The position numbers and the translations under genes were made by a program. Shown here in pieces: positions 40,012 to 51,914 of a stretch of DNA of 64,000 nucleotides. Position 1 is the stretch's first letter, and each line of letters opens with the position of its first letter. A model generated the notes under the pieces. The model was not told where the DNA came from. It saw only the letters and a program-made list of their open reading frames with translations, and did not search any database. Source of the DNA: Diphasiastrum complanatum (lineage: Eukaryota; Streptophyta; Lycopodiopsida; Lycopodiales; Lycopodiaceae); the NCBI GenBank assembly GCA_029204225.1, contig CM055097.1, positions 15,123,484 to 15,187,483 on the forward strand. Direction: 5' to 3'.

Positions 40012-43000
40012 CTCCCTCTTCAACTAGTTTTAGCATAGATTTAGAAAGTACACCAAGACTTGTTCTATGCTTGAAAAATAAGTCCTTTCCCAATGCTTTG
40101 GTAAAGATATCAGCCACACATTCCTTTGATGGGACATGTTCAAGCTTGATCTCTTTTGCCAACACTTGTTCTCTCACAAAATGGTAAGCCACCTCGATAT
40201 GTTTGCTCCTTGCATGGAAAACCGGATTGCTTGCTAGACTTTGGGCTGAAAGGTTGTCACAAAAGATGATTGGACTCTCTGAAAAATCCAGCAAATGAAG
40301 CTCCATAATCATCCTCTTGATCCACACCATCTCCTTTGTGCATGATGTCAAAGCTTTGTACTCGGCCTCACTAGAAGAAAGTGATATAGTTGCTTGTTTC
40401 TTCGACATCCATGAGATAGCTCCATCACCTATGAAAATAGCATGTGCATTTATGGATTTTCTATCCATAAGATCTCCTGCAAAATCTGAATCTGAAAAAC
40501 CAAATAAGTTAGGTGATGATCCTCTATAAACAATGCCAAAATCTTTTGTTCCCGAGATGTATCTCAAGATCCTCTTTCCTAGTTTCCAATGTTCTATGCT
40601 AGGATCTTGCATGAATTGGCTTAATCTACCAACACAATAAGATAAATCAGGTCTTGTGATGGTTAGATATATAAGAGAACCTATTAGCTTCCTATAGAGA
40701 GTAATGTCCTCGAAGGATCTTTCATTACCTCTTATAGTTAGCTTTACATGTGATTCCATAGGTGTATCAATAGGATTTGCATCTACCATATGAAATCTAT
40801 TGAGAATAGAAATAGCATACTTCTCTTGTGAAATAAAAGTGATTTGAGAAGTTCTAATTACTTCTATTCCTAAGATATAGCTCAAAAGACCAAGATCATG
40901 CACTTCAAATTCCTTTTTTAGTGCTTTCTTGATATCTTCTATATCTTCCTTGTTCCCTCCACTTAAAATAATGTCATCCACATAAATTAGAAGGATTGTA
41001 ACATCATTAGCACTAATTCTAAAGTAAAGTGAATGATCATACTCACTCATAGTGAAGTTTTGAGAAAGTAGAAAAGAGTTAAGCCTAGCATACCAACTCC
41101 TTGGTGCTTGCTTAAGACCATACAAACTTTTTTGTAGAAAACACACATGATTAGGCTTGCTATGAGAAACATAGCTCTCGGGTTGCTCCATGTAGACTTC
41201 CTCTTCAAGATCACCATTCAAGAAAGCATTAGAAATGTCTAATTGCCAAAGATCCCATCCATAAAGAGTTGCAAGGGAAATGATTACTCTTATGCTCACC
41301 ATCTTTGCCACGGGTGCAAAGGTTTCCTCATAGTCAATGCCATGCTCTTGAGCATAACCTTTAGCCACCAACCTTGCCTTCAACTTGTTGATAGATCCAT
41401 CTTGATTTGTCTTTACCTTGAAGATCCATTTGCATCCAATTGCACTTTTGCCCTTTGGAAGCTCCACCAATCTCCATGTGTTGTTCTTCATAAGTGCTTC
41501 AAACTCAAGATCCATTGCTTGGATCCATTCCTCTTTTTGCCTTGCTTCATCTACACATGAAGGTACATCAAAAGAAGTTAGGAAAGCATAGTTGGATCCA
41601 TCCACCACTTGCTTACCTTTGCCATCATAAGTGAGCCTTGAGGGTTTCACTTTATGCCTTGGAGTTCTCCTTGGAATTTGACTTGAAGAGGCTTCTTCAA
41701 CATCCACATCCAATGTGTCATCAACTCCATTGTCATCAAGCACATTAGTTGCAACAACACCATCATCACTTGAAACAACTTTTGGAATGTTACTTTCATC
41801 AAAAATGACATCCCTACTTGTGAACACTTTCTTGATTGAAGGAACATAAATCCTATATGCTTTGCTTACTTCACTATAACCAACAAAAATGCCCTTTCTT
41901 GAAGATGGATCCTCCTTAGTTCTATCATCAAGAGTAATGTTGAAGTAGCAAATGCATCCAAAAGTTCTTAGAAACTTGACATTAGGCTTCATACCAAACA
42001 AAGCTTCAAAAGGGGTTTTTCCTTCCAATACAACACTTGGCCATCTATTGCATAGGAAATTTGCACACAACAAAGCATCACTCCAAAAAGGTTTAGGAAG
42101 ATTAGCATTCAATCTCATTGCCTTTGCACTCTCACACAAGGTTCTATTCTTCCTCTCGGCCACTCCATTTTGTTGTGGTGTTCTTGGACATGTGTACTCC
42201 CTCTTGATCCCATGCTCATCGCAAAAGGCTTTGAATTTGTTAGAAATGTATTCACCACCATTGTCGCTCCTCAAGCATTTGATTTTGGTTGTAAATTGAG
42301 TCTCAATAGCAACTTTGAACTTGACAAACACATCAAACACCTCATCCTTGCTCTTTAGTAGATAAACCCAACAAAATCTACTAAAATCATCAATGAAAGT
42401 TACATACATCTTAGCACCTCCATTGCTAATTGTAGTAACACCATGAATATCCGAATGCAAGAGAGAAAAAGGCATCTTAGATCTAGATATAGATCTAGTA
42501 TATGGCAATCTATGTGATTTAGACAAAGCACATTCTTCACAAACATGATTCAAGCAAGTAAGAGACTTGGGAAGTCCCCTTACTACCTCCTTTTTGGCTA
42601 TTACCTCCAAGGCCTTGTAGTTGAGATGTCCCATCCTTTTATGCCATACCTCTTGAATTGACATTTGTTCATTTGCCATGCATCCAACTTGGTTAGCAAC
42701 AACACATGCATCAAGCTTGAACAATTTCCCTTGCCTTTTCCCTTTTGCAATGATACTACACCCCTTTTTGATCAAGCAAGCATCACCATCAAACTCAACT
42801 TTGAATCCTTTGTCAAGCATTTGGCTTACACTAAGTAAGTTCTTGGTAATGGATGGAATGAGCAAAACATCTTTCAATTCTATATTCCTATTTGTAGAAA
42901 GTGAAATAGGAATTGTGCCAATCCCCTTGATTGTACACTCACCATCATTTGCGGTATAGATTACCTTCCTATCACCATCAAATGCCATTAAAGATGAAAA

Positions 43001-43957
43001 ATACTCTTTATGATATGTCATATGAGAAGTGGCTCCACTATCAATCCACCAAGGATCAATGTCTCCATGATTAGCCAACAAGCAAGATGACATAACAAAA
43101 GCATCATTTGAAAGAAGCTCATCCCCACCCTCATCAATAGTTAGATTGGTTTGCTTTTCCCCTTGATCCCTCTTTTTCTTGAAACAATCACTAGCAAAAT
43201 GCCCTTTGACTCCACAATAGAAACATTTTAGCTTAGATCTATCCTTCTTTTTGCCAAAAGTAGAGTGCTCACCTTGGTCTTGCCCTTTAGACCAATTGCT
43301 TTTACCTTTGCCCTTGAACTTGCCTTTAGAGAACATTGCCTCCTCTTCTCCTCCTTGAGATGTAGAAGATGCTCCCACTCTTGCTTGCAACCTGAATTCT
43401 TCAGCCAACAAGACCTCTTGCAAGTCTCCAACACTTGGTAAACATTTTTGGATAGCATAACTTTGAACAAGATTAGCATGATCATCCAACAAGCCATTGA
43501 GAATCACTTGAACAAGCTCCTCATTATTTATGCCATCATTAATGCATGCTAACTCATCATTCAATGCTTTAACTCTCAAAACAAAAGCATGTCCACTCTC
43601 ACTCTTCTTTTGCATACAAGAAAAGATTTGCCTTCTTAAAGTCAACACTCTAGAAGTAGACTTGGATTCATAAACCTTCTTCAAGGCTTCCCAAGCTTCA
43701 CTAGATGATGTGCACTTACCAACCTCTTTGATAAGCTCATTTGTCACATTCATCTTGATCATGTGAAGGGCTTTCTTTGCCCTCTTGTCATACCTCAATT
43801 GTTCTTGAGGTGCCAAAGGTCTCTCCTCCACACCTACAACAATATCCATCAACTCATTCATCTCAAGCAAAGACTCCATCCTTACTTTCCAAGTAGAATA
43901 GTTGAGGGAGGTAAGCCTATCATTGCTTTCCAACATGTAGCCTCCATTTGTAGCCAT
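40007..43957 (-). CDS. Copia gag-pol polyprotein, intact
   Basis: 1316 residues, normal for Ty1/copia, without stop or frameshift. Gag begins SLNYSTWKVRMESLLEMNE (about 17-190). CCHC knuckle C245-X2-C248-X4-H253-X4-C258. Aspartic protease WWIDSGATSHM with D306. Integrase zinc module H439/H444/C473/C476 and DDE triad D503, D565, E601 with 35 residues between D565 and E601. RT with D907 and YVDD (992-995). RNase H with D1156, E1197, D1234 and the terminal ADIFTKAL. Gag and pol share one frame, so gag excess must arise by processing or RNA choice. The reading frame runs through the polypurine tract and stops 5 bases inside the 3' LTR. Confidence 0.97.
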   Translation of the reverse strand: MATNGGYMLESNDRLTSLNYSTWKVRMESLLEMNELMDIVVGVEERPLAPQEQLRYDKRAKKALHMIKMNVTNELIKEVGKCTSSSEAWEALKKVYESKSTSRVLTLRRQIFSCMQKKSESGHAFVLRVKALNDELACINDGINNEELVQVILNGLLDDHANLVQSYAIQKCLPSVGDLQEVLLAEEFRLQARVGASSTSQGGEEEAMFSKGKFKGKGKSNWSKGQDQGEHSTFGKKKDRSKLKCFYCGVKGHFASDCFKKKRDQGEKQTNLTIDEGGDELLSNDAFVMSSCLLANHGDIDPWWIDSGATSHMTYHKEYFSSLMAFDGDRKVIYTANDGECTIKGIGTIPISLSTNRNIELKDVLLIPSITKNLLSVSQMLDKGFKVEFDGDACLIKKGCSIIAKGKRQGKLFKLDACVVANQVGCMANEQMSIQEVWHKRMGHLNYKALEVIAKKEVVRGLPKSLTCLNHVCEECALSKSHRLPYTRSISRSKMPFSLLHSDIHGVTTISNGGAKMYVTFIDDFSRFCWVYLLKSKDEVFDVFVKFKVAIETQFTTKIKCLRSDNGGEYISNKFKAFCDEHGIKREYTCPRTPQQNGVAERKNRTLCESAKAMRLNANLPKPFWSDALLCANFLCNRWPSVVLEGKTPFEALFGMKPNVKFLRTFGCICYFNITLDDRTKEDPSSRKGIFVGYSEVSKAYRIYVPSIKKVFTSRDVIFDESNIPKVVSSDDGVVATNVLDDNGVDDTLDVDVEEASSSQIPRRTPRHKVKPSRLTYDGKGKQVVDGSNYAFLTSFDVPSCVDEARQKEEWIQAMDLEFEALMKNNTWRLVELPKGKSAIGCKWIFKVKTNQDGSINKLKARLVAKGYAQEHGIDYEETFAPVAKMVSIRVIISLATLYGWDLWQLDISNAFLNGDLEEEVYMEQPESYVSHSKPNHVCFLQKSLYGLKQAPRSWYARLNSFLLSQNFTMSEYDHSLYFRISANDVTILLIYVDDIILSGGNKEDIEDIKKALKKEFEVHDLGLLSYILGIEVIRTSQITFISQEKYAISILNRFHMVDANPIDTPMESHVKLTIRGNERSFEDITLYRKLIGSLIYLTITRPDLSYCVGRLSQFMQDPSIEHWKLGKRILRYISGTKDFGIVYRGSSPNLFGFSDSDFAGDLMDRKSINAHAIFIGDGAISWMSKKQATISLSSSEAEYKALTSCTKEMVWIKRMIMELHLLDFSESPIIFCDNLSAQSLASNPVFHARSKHIEVAYHFVREQVLAKEIKLEHVPSKECVADIFTKALGKDLFFKHRTSLGVLSKSMLKLVEEGV
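40012..40021 (-). other. Polypurine tract overlapping the gag-pol 3' end
   Basis: GAAGAGGGAG on the minus strand abuts the 3' LTR and is translated as Glu-Glu-Gly. The stop TGA comes from the LTR's own TGTGA start. Confidence 0.9.
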
Positions 43958-44554
43958 GTTGCAATGATTGATCTCTGATCTTTGACCTGTTCCAATGCAC
44001 TAAGCACTCTCTTGAATCAACAAATGAAACACAAGAAGAAATCACAAAGATTTGGAACCTAAAACCTTACTTTTTCTCTCTTTTCCTCACTTTTTCCTCA
44101 ATTTTAGCCACTAGTTTTATGATTTCTTGATCAAACCAAGACCAAACCTCAATATACTTGCTTTTCCCTCACTCCTAAGATTGAAATACACTCTTGAATC
44201 ATTCAGCAAACTGAAAATCAGAGGGTTACATCAATTTTGAAGTTTTTGACATGAAGAAGCAAGAAATTGAATAAAAAAACTATATGCTAGAATGGAAAAC
44301 TAATAGGATCTTGTTGGATCTTGCATCTCCCTCTTTCCAAAACAAATTTTGTCTCCTTATTCTGATAAGTACAGAGGGAATTCGCCCTACTTCAATTGAA
44401 ATGCATACAAATGATGTTTTGATCACAAAGATCCAATTTCTACACATAAATCAACAAGATTTTTAGCTAGAAACTTGATTGGAATGCTACAAAAGCAAAC
44501 TCGCCCACAAATCTCTTCTAAATCTGGCAAAACCTGCACATTTGGCCGCCTAAT
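43958..44554 (-). other. Noncoding leader of the young copia element
   Basis: About 600 bp between primer site and gag ATG, no upstream long frame. The untranslated leader probably carries packaging signals, which cannot be identified by eye. A closely similar leader precedes the gag at 51.9 kb. Confidence 0.6.
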
Positions 44555-44566
44555 GCTCTGATACCA
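44555..44566 (-). other. Primer-binding site of the young copia element
   Basis: TGGTATCAGAGC directly after the CA end of the 5' LTR (tRNA-iMet type). Confidence 0.95.
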
Positions 44567-45219
44567 TGTGAAAAACTCAGATCCAAAAGATGCTAAAGTT
44601 TCATAAAGATCTTGGCCATGGAAGTTATGCACATCTAGATTGAAAAAATGATAGAAATTGTGATGTTAAGCATACTAAACATCAACTAAACATCAAGATC
44701 TGATCATAAGCTTCCACAAACAGAAACTTGCTGTCCCTGTCCGTACTTCAGAGCCTACAACCTGCATTTCACACGTGTGAAGCCATAGCAACAAAGAAAT
44801 CACAATTCTAGTGGCTAGAATGCAAGATATGAACAAAAAAGTGAGAGAGAAGAAGATGGATCTTCAAAGAGCATAACATTCATTCAATAGAATGAAAATG
44901 AGATGTGTACATACTCGTGGAGATGGCTATTTATAGCAGCCATAGTGCCTCTTGGCCACTTGTCTTATGATAGGCTAAAATTGGGGTCCAATAGGATTCA
45001 CCCATATACCTAGAAATTTGGTCAAATAGGAATGCACCAAATTATGAGCCAATAGAAGAGCTCCACACTCGACCTCCTCTAATTAATGTGACCTCAAAAG
45101 TAGTGTACACATACTTTGGGCCTCTACATACATGTATGAACCTATCTCTAACTTTTATTTGGCCATAGGCCTACAAAATCTCAAGTTAGGAAAATACTAC
45201 TAGTTGACAATTTTTCACA
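44567..45219 (-). repeat. 5' LTR of the young copia element
   Basis: 653 bp, apparently identical to the 3' LTR. It carries the promoter: TATAAATA in element orientation at 44935-44928. Confidence 0.95.
44928..44935 (-). promoter_or_regulatory. TATA box of the young copia LTR
   Basis: GCTGCTATAAATAGCC on the minus strand. TATAAATA is a near-consensus plant TATA box. The same box is at 39727-39720 in the other LTR. Confidence 0.75.
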
Positions 45220-45224
45220 ATTAT

Positions 45225-46439
<1,215 letters not shown>

Positions 46440-47440
46440 ACAGTACTAGAAACACCACAAAGCATAACCACTTTCAAGACGTCCAGCTGATACCTGTCAC
46501 CATCCCACAAAACAAAACCGCTCAAGTTATTCGATGAGGAAGACAGGTGTCATAGCTGAACGACAGTTGTTATTCATGTCCAAAAGAAGTTATACTACTC
46601 AACATCTTTGAATAACATTTTAAAAAATAGTCCAATCTTCCCATACACACGATATTTTAGCGATAGGCCAAGTCGTTATATCACCGTATCAGGGCGAGTG
46701 CCATACTGATCAGCTTATGGTTAATTGGTCCGTATCAGTTCGTTTTAATCAAAAAAGAGTATGAAAAGTTTAAACCGTTTTGAGTTTTACTAAGCCAAAA
46801 GACCTGGTGTGAACATGTGTGCTGGTATTAGAGCAAGTCCATGCTATATTGACCCAAGTGACCCTTACATGGTAAGGTATGTCACGCACTACTATCCATA
46901 CTCCTGAGCATATCCATGCTTTCCAACTGTATCTCAGCAAGAGTCTAAAGTAACGCTAACAGGGGTAGGGTGAAGTGTTACCATGAATGTTATATCTGAA
47001 TGACATAACATCCATGGTATCATGACACTATATAAGAAAGATGTGATTAATACTGAGTAAGAGACTGCCAATGTTTATACTGGGTATTAGGACATATCCG
47101 TGCCATTCTAGTCCTTTAGTAGAAACTACGATTCTTACGCATATCCATGTTGTCTAAGATCGTGTTATTGGAGTCCTTACTGTTACTTTTAGTGACCAAA
47201 TCTTATTTCACGGTGCTTTAGTTCGACTTAAATGTGGTCTTATGTTGTTTCTTTTTTTGAAAAAGGGAGAATAAAAGAAAAGAAGAGAAAACAAGAGCTT
47301 GTGTAGAAGAGTGATATACCATAAAAATATGGAACCGTACTACCATACTTATCGAGGTTGTGAAGAGTTTGTTTAAACTCATAAAGCATACCTGAATGGT
47401 TGTAGACGTAGCTTCTTGAGAGGCAGCCATGGTTGTTTTA
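46440..47440. repeat. Divergent repeat module, copy A
   Basis: Noncoding. It shares ordered blocks with 48960-50110: CCACAAAACAAAACC..., GAGGAAGACAGGTGTCATAG, GTATCAGGGC, AGCATATCCATGCTTTC, and CTTGAGAGGCAGCCATGGTT / CTTGAGAGGTCGACATGATC. Many copies of (G)CATATCCATGCC-like text occur inside. The two modules may be old LTRs or UTRs of one element; ends not defined. Confidence 0.55.
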
Positions 47441-47767
47441 AGCGAGGGTTCTTTCTCTTTTAGATTATAAAAAAGCCAAAAGTCACACTTTTTAGCATAT
47501 AGCTACTTACAAAGCATTACGGAAAGAATGTTTACAAGACATATTTGGAGTACGATAGCTAACTTGCTTTGTGGAAATTGGTGCCATACCTTGAGATAAC
47601 TAGTATTAGGTTCAGATATGAACCAAGACGTACCCTGGAAAAGCCGGAGCAATACGATGCAACTACAACATGAAATATCATTAGTTTCGTACTGTGAGAC
47701 CGAAGATAAGTGAACACTTTAAAGAGAGTCAATATGCCATCAGTATTGAGCTTAACTATATCCGACC
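47441..47767. other. No gene recognised
   Basis: Spacer between repeat module A and the hairpin array. CAATATGCCATCAGTATTGA near 47730 resembles array text at 48153. Confidence 0.4.
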
Positions 47768-48243
47768 ATCCATCGCTGGACAGAGGAGGATATCTATGCA
47801 AAACATATTCGAAACGATAATTACAGTTTGTAGTCCATCATTGGACAGTCAACCATTAATCATTATAAATTATCAGAGCATAAGAGGAAAAAGCTCCTCT
47901 TGTCCATCGCTGAACAACACAGTATATAGAGTGTATGATGGTGAGTAAACGTGCTTCGAACAAGGACGTGTAGTCCATCGCTGGTCAACACCTTACACTA
48001 TTCATTATCAGCAATTTCTATTGAGAAAGATGGCCGACGACAGCTAGCTTCTTGATAAAGGAGTGAGCAATAAGCGAGTAAACAGAGGAGCCGCCCTCCA
48101 TCACTGCCTATTCAAGCAAGATAGAGCAGTTGAGTATTCAGATAGGTGGTCAGTATGCCATCATTATCATCCAAACTCACAAATTGAGGTAGCGTGGGTA
48201 GTTTTACATATCAAAAATAGCCATTGAAGTCCATCGCTGGACT
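47768..48243. repeat. Array of short hairpin motifs GTCCA-tcgc-TGGAC
   Basis: Near 47768, 47833, 47902, 47973, 48096 and 48229 the sequence reads GTCCATCGCTGGAC or a 1-4 base variant, a 5-bp stem with a 4-base loop. Spacings are about 65, 69, 71, 123 and 133 bp, i.e. one or two times about 67 bp. Text between copies is poorly conserved. No coding frame. Confidence 0.75.
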
Positions 48244-48876
<633 letters not shown>

Positions 48877-48959
48877 CACATAGTCCATCTTGAATAAGTA
48901 AAGACCAAATCTTTTGAATCCTTTCGTCTTATAGCATAACAGGCTATAATGAAGCTGAA

Positions 48960-50110
48960 AAAAACTTACAGTACAAAGCACCATAAAGTGAAGCAAGTTT
49001 TAGAATACTCAGTTGCTACTTGCCACCATTCCACAAAACAAAACCACACGAGTTAGTTCAGTGAGGAAGACAGGTGTCATAGCTGAGCATAAGTTGTCAT
49101 CCATGTCCGAAACAAAACTCACTATCAACTTAAATAAAGATAACATTCATTAGTCCCATCTTCCCTACCAAGCATTCTATCAAATCGTAGGTCTTGCCTT
49201 AATATCATTGTATCAGGGCATCTGCCATGCTAGTCAATATAAGACAAGTAATCCTATAGGTAAATAATAATTACATAGCTTTACACTAATGAAGCCTTAA
49301 TCACTCACAACACGTGGAAAAGGTGTAGTTTGGTCATAGAGGTCGGTGACAGGGCATATTCATGCCATTCTGTACCTGATGGACCCTATGTACAAATGCT
49401 TGGGAAAATCCATGCCATTCAAGTTTCCTTGGGAAAATCCATGCCATTTTGCACCCATCAGTACTGGTGACGTTAATTGGTACATGATGGACCCTATGTA
49501 CAAATGCTTGGGCAAATCCATGCCAATGAAGTTGCCTTGGGCAAATCCATGTCATTCAGATTAACCAAACATTACACCAATTCATCACATTAAGATGCCA
49601 AACAACTATAACATAATATTTTGCTATAGTCCATTATTTTGTTTTGATGCAACAAGTGAAAGTGTGTATGTTCTCGTAGGTATCAAGGTACTTCCGTACC
49701 ATACTGACCCCAAAGACTAGTACCATAGTCTTGTACGAGTGTGGTAGGTACTAAGCATATCCATGCTTTCTAGTTCCACTATACATACACTTTAACTCGT
49801 GAATATGAGCAAGAGTTATTACCACTTATGTAGGTAGGGTTTCTTATATAGGGTTTATGCTATTAATTTTGGACGATCACTTTTTTTTGCATCATTTTCT
49901 CTTGTACTTTATTAGTTACATAAAGCGTCTTACAAAATCTCATAGAGTACACATCTAGCGTTTTACATAATCGTAAGCGATTATGGAGTATAAAAGATTT
50001 TATTATTCCGTATCATACATACAACCCTATCCAAGTAAATGAGTTTCTTTGGGAGTCATACCTAAATATGTGTAGTAGATTCCTCTTGAGAGGTCGACAT
50101 GATCGTTACT
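48960..50110. repeat. Divergent repeat module, copy B
   Basis: Partner of 46440-47440. It includes a 108-bp tandem duplication: GATGGACCCTATGTACAAAT at 49378 and again at 49486, each followed by two CTTGGGMAAATCCATGCC units. Confidence 0.55.
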
Positions 50111-50149
50111 TCCACTTGGTTTTGGCACAAGTCCTAATATCATTATGAT

Positions 50150-50480
50150 TATTGAGCCACAAGTTCCAAGTCATCATCATACATCTTTTTGAAAATACAA
50201 TGTTTCAAGGCAAGCCATAATACTAATTGAATGAGATAAGAGTTGATTCTATCGAACCGTGCTCTCGCGGCCTGTTTCATACCGTAGATTGCTTTGTGTA
50301 GCTTGCACACTTTGTGCTCTTGGCCTTTGACTTCGAATCCTTCCGGTTGGAAGGTGTCAGCTCCTCTTCGACATTGTCGTTGAGAAATGTTGTCTTGACA
50401 TTCATTTGGTTTATTGCGAGGTCTTCCGTGGCTGCTAACGCAATTAGAGTCCTGATTGACTGCATCAATCCACCCCTTGG
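50150..50480 (-). pseudogene. Ty1/copia reverse transcriptase fragment
   Basis: Minus strand: MQSIRTLIALAATEDLAINQ, MNVKTTFLNDNVEEEL, a frameshift, PEGFEVKGQEHKVCKLHKAI and YGMKQAARARFDRINSYLIQ. This is copia RT around the first catalytic residue (Asp replaced by Asn: MNVKTTFL for the usual MDVKTAFL) to before the YVDD box, which is missing. Confidence 0.85.
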
Positions 50481-50563
50481 ACTTGAGTGAATTCTTTATT
50501 TGTAGAAATACACGGAGTTTGAAAACAGTGTCGCATTCTCTCTCTACAAACCCGATAGTGTAA

Positions 50564-50811
50564 CCTGTTAGGAATCTCGTGTAAAAATGCAGTGTCAGCT
50601 TTTTCGCATTTTTTGCCTATTAGGAATTGCATGTAAAAATAAAGTGTCATCTTTTTTGTATTTTTTGCCTGTCAGAAATTATGTGTAAGAATGAAGTGTT
50701 GCATTTTTCGCCTGTCTGGAATCACGCGTAAAAATGCAGTGTCGTCTTTTTCGCAATTTTTGCCTGTAAAAAAAAAATTACGAGTAAAAATGCAGTGTCG
50801 CATGTTTCGCC
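50564..50811. repeat. 52-bp satellite, 5 units
   Basis: Units begin CCTGTTAGGAAT, CCTATTAGGAAT, CCTGTCAGAAAT, CCTGTCTGGAAT and CCTGTAAAAAAA, and contain GTGTAAAAATGCAGTGTCG and TTTTTCGCATTTTTTG. Unit length is 52 bp with shorter variants (43, 47). The same unit, inverted, is at 63280-63386. Confidence 0.9.
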
Positions 50812-50834
50812 TATGGCAGTTTAAGAGGAGCATT

Positions 50835-50857
50835 TCTCTCTCTCTCTCTCTCTCTCT

Positions 50858-50918
<61 letters not shown>
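50835..50918. repeat. (CT)n microsatellite
   Basis: 84 bp with two CCCT interruptions near 50860-50869. It follows the 52-bp satellite by about 20 bp. Confidence 0.97.
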
Positions 50919-50921
<3 letters not shown>

Positions 50922-50996
50922 TCAGCTCATGCTTATACATTAGTTATCTTTGGGTCATCTATCCATTGGTGCACTATATTGGTGATATCTTGCAAT

Positions 50997-51132
50997 TTTG
51001 TGTGTAGAATGTTAAATTTATGGTATATTTGGATCCACACATGTGAAATACAGTAGCTTACTATTTTTGTGTGTAGAATGCTAAATCTATGGTATATTCG
51101 GATCCACACCTGTGAAATACAGTAACTTACTG
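50997..51132. repeat. 68-bp tandem duplication
   Basis: TTTTGTGTGTAGAATGTTAA ... TTACTA and TTTTGTGTGTAGAATGCTAA ... TTACTG, about 90% identical. Possibly inside the LTR of the following copia copy. Confidence 0.9.
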
Positions 51133-51184
51133 TTTTTGTACGGACAAAAATTTTGTTTCATGTTTTGATTGACGTTTGATCAAG

Positions 51185-51314
51185 ATCTATTAGAGTTTGC
51201 ATCTCATTCATAGTATATTAATTTTTCTACATTGGCAAGATTGGTGATTTATTGTTTTTCTAACCAAAGATCAAAGGGATGTTTTTGGATCTTAATGATC
51301 TGAAATTATTCACA
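51185..51314 (+). repeat. 5' LTR 3' portion (matches 53161-53291)
   Basis: ATTAGAGTTTGCATCTCATT ... AACCAAAGATCAAAGGGATG ... TTCACA is shared with the 3' remnant at about 90% identity, showing this insertion is older than the 39-45 kb one. Confidence 0.85.
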
Positions 51315-51914
51315 TGGTATCAAAGCTCTTGTATTTTAGGTTATGAAGTAAGCAATCACATCTATCAAGGATTTGGAGGAGATATCAATGCTAGAGCATG
51401 CTAGATTGACTTCTACCCAAAAATCGAGTTTCTTGCATATGTAGATTGGATCTTTTGTAGATCAAAACTCAGATTAGATCTATATACTTGATCAATTATG
51501 ATTTCCCACTTCACATACTGAATTTGACCAATTTTTGATGCATTAGACAAGCCTAAGTGGTGGATACAAGATTGCATATCAAGTTTTAGGCAATTGCATG
51601 TAGAATTTGAAATATTCAATTTTTTGTGATTTTTTTAAAATCCTAATTTTGATTGGATCTCTATTTGTGAGGTTGCTGAACTTCATTTGAGTGTGTTTCA
51701 ATCTTAGGAAGTGGCAAGAGTCATTAGATTGAGGACAGATCATAGGTTGATCAATATTTTACTATTCTATTTGTTGATTTGTTTGATATATGTGCTAGAA
51801 GAGAATTGAGAAATTCCATATCTTTGTGATTTCTTTTTAAAAACATTTGTTGTTGTTAAAAGGAGTGCTTTGTGCATTGGAACAGGTTGGAAGAAAGGAT
51901 CAGGTCACTGCTAC

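Larger units (their letters stand above)
39359..45219 (-). mobile_element. Complete, very young Ty1/copia retrotransposon
   Basis: 5861-bp element on the minus strand: LTRs at 39359-40011 and 44567-45219 (653 bp each, no difference seen on reading), primer site, long leader, one uninterrupted 1316-codon gag-pol, polypurine tract, and target duplication ATTAT at 39354-39358 and 45220-45224. Identical LTRs mean very recent insertion; all catalytic motifs are present. It is therefore a good candidate for an autonomous, possibly active element and helper for the decayed relatives nearby. Confidence 0.97.

Noticed and set aside
40317-43978. Several forward-strand frames of 60-115 codons inside the young copia element
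   Set aside because: They are shadows of the intact minus-strand gag-pol and show no family motifs.
47768-48243. CRISPR-like array (short repeats with unique spacers)
   Set aside because: Repeat is only 14 bp, spacing is irregular, no cas genes, eukaryotic context.
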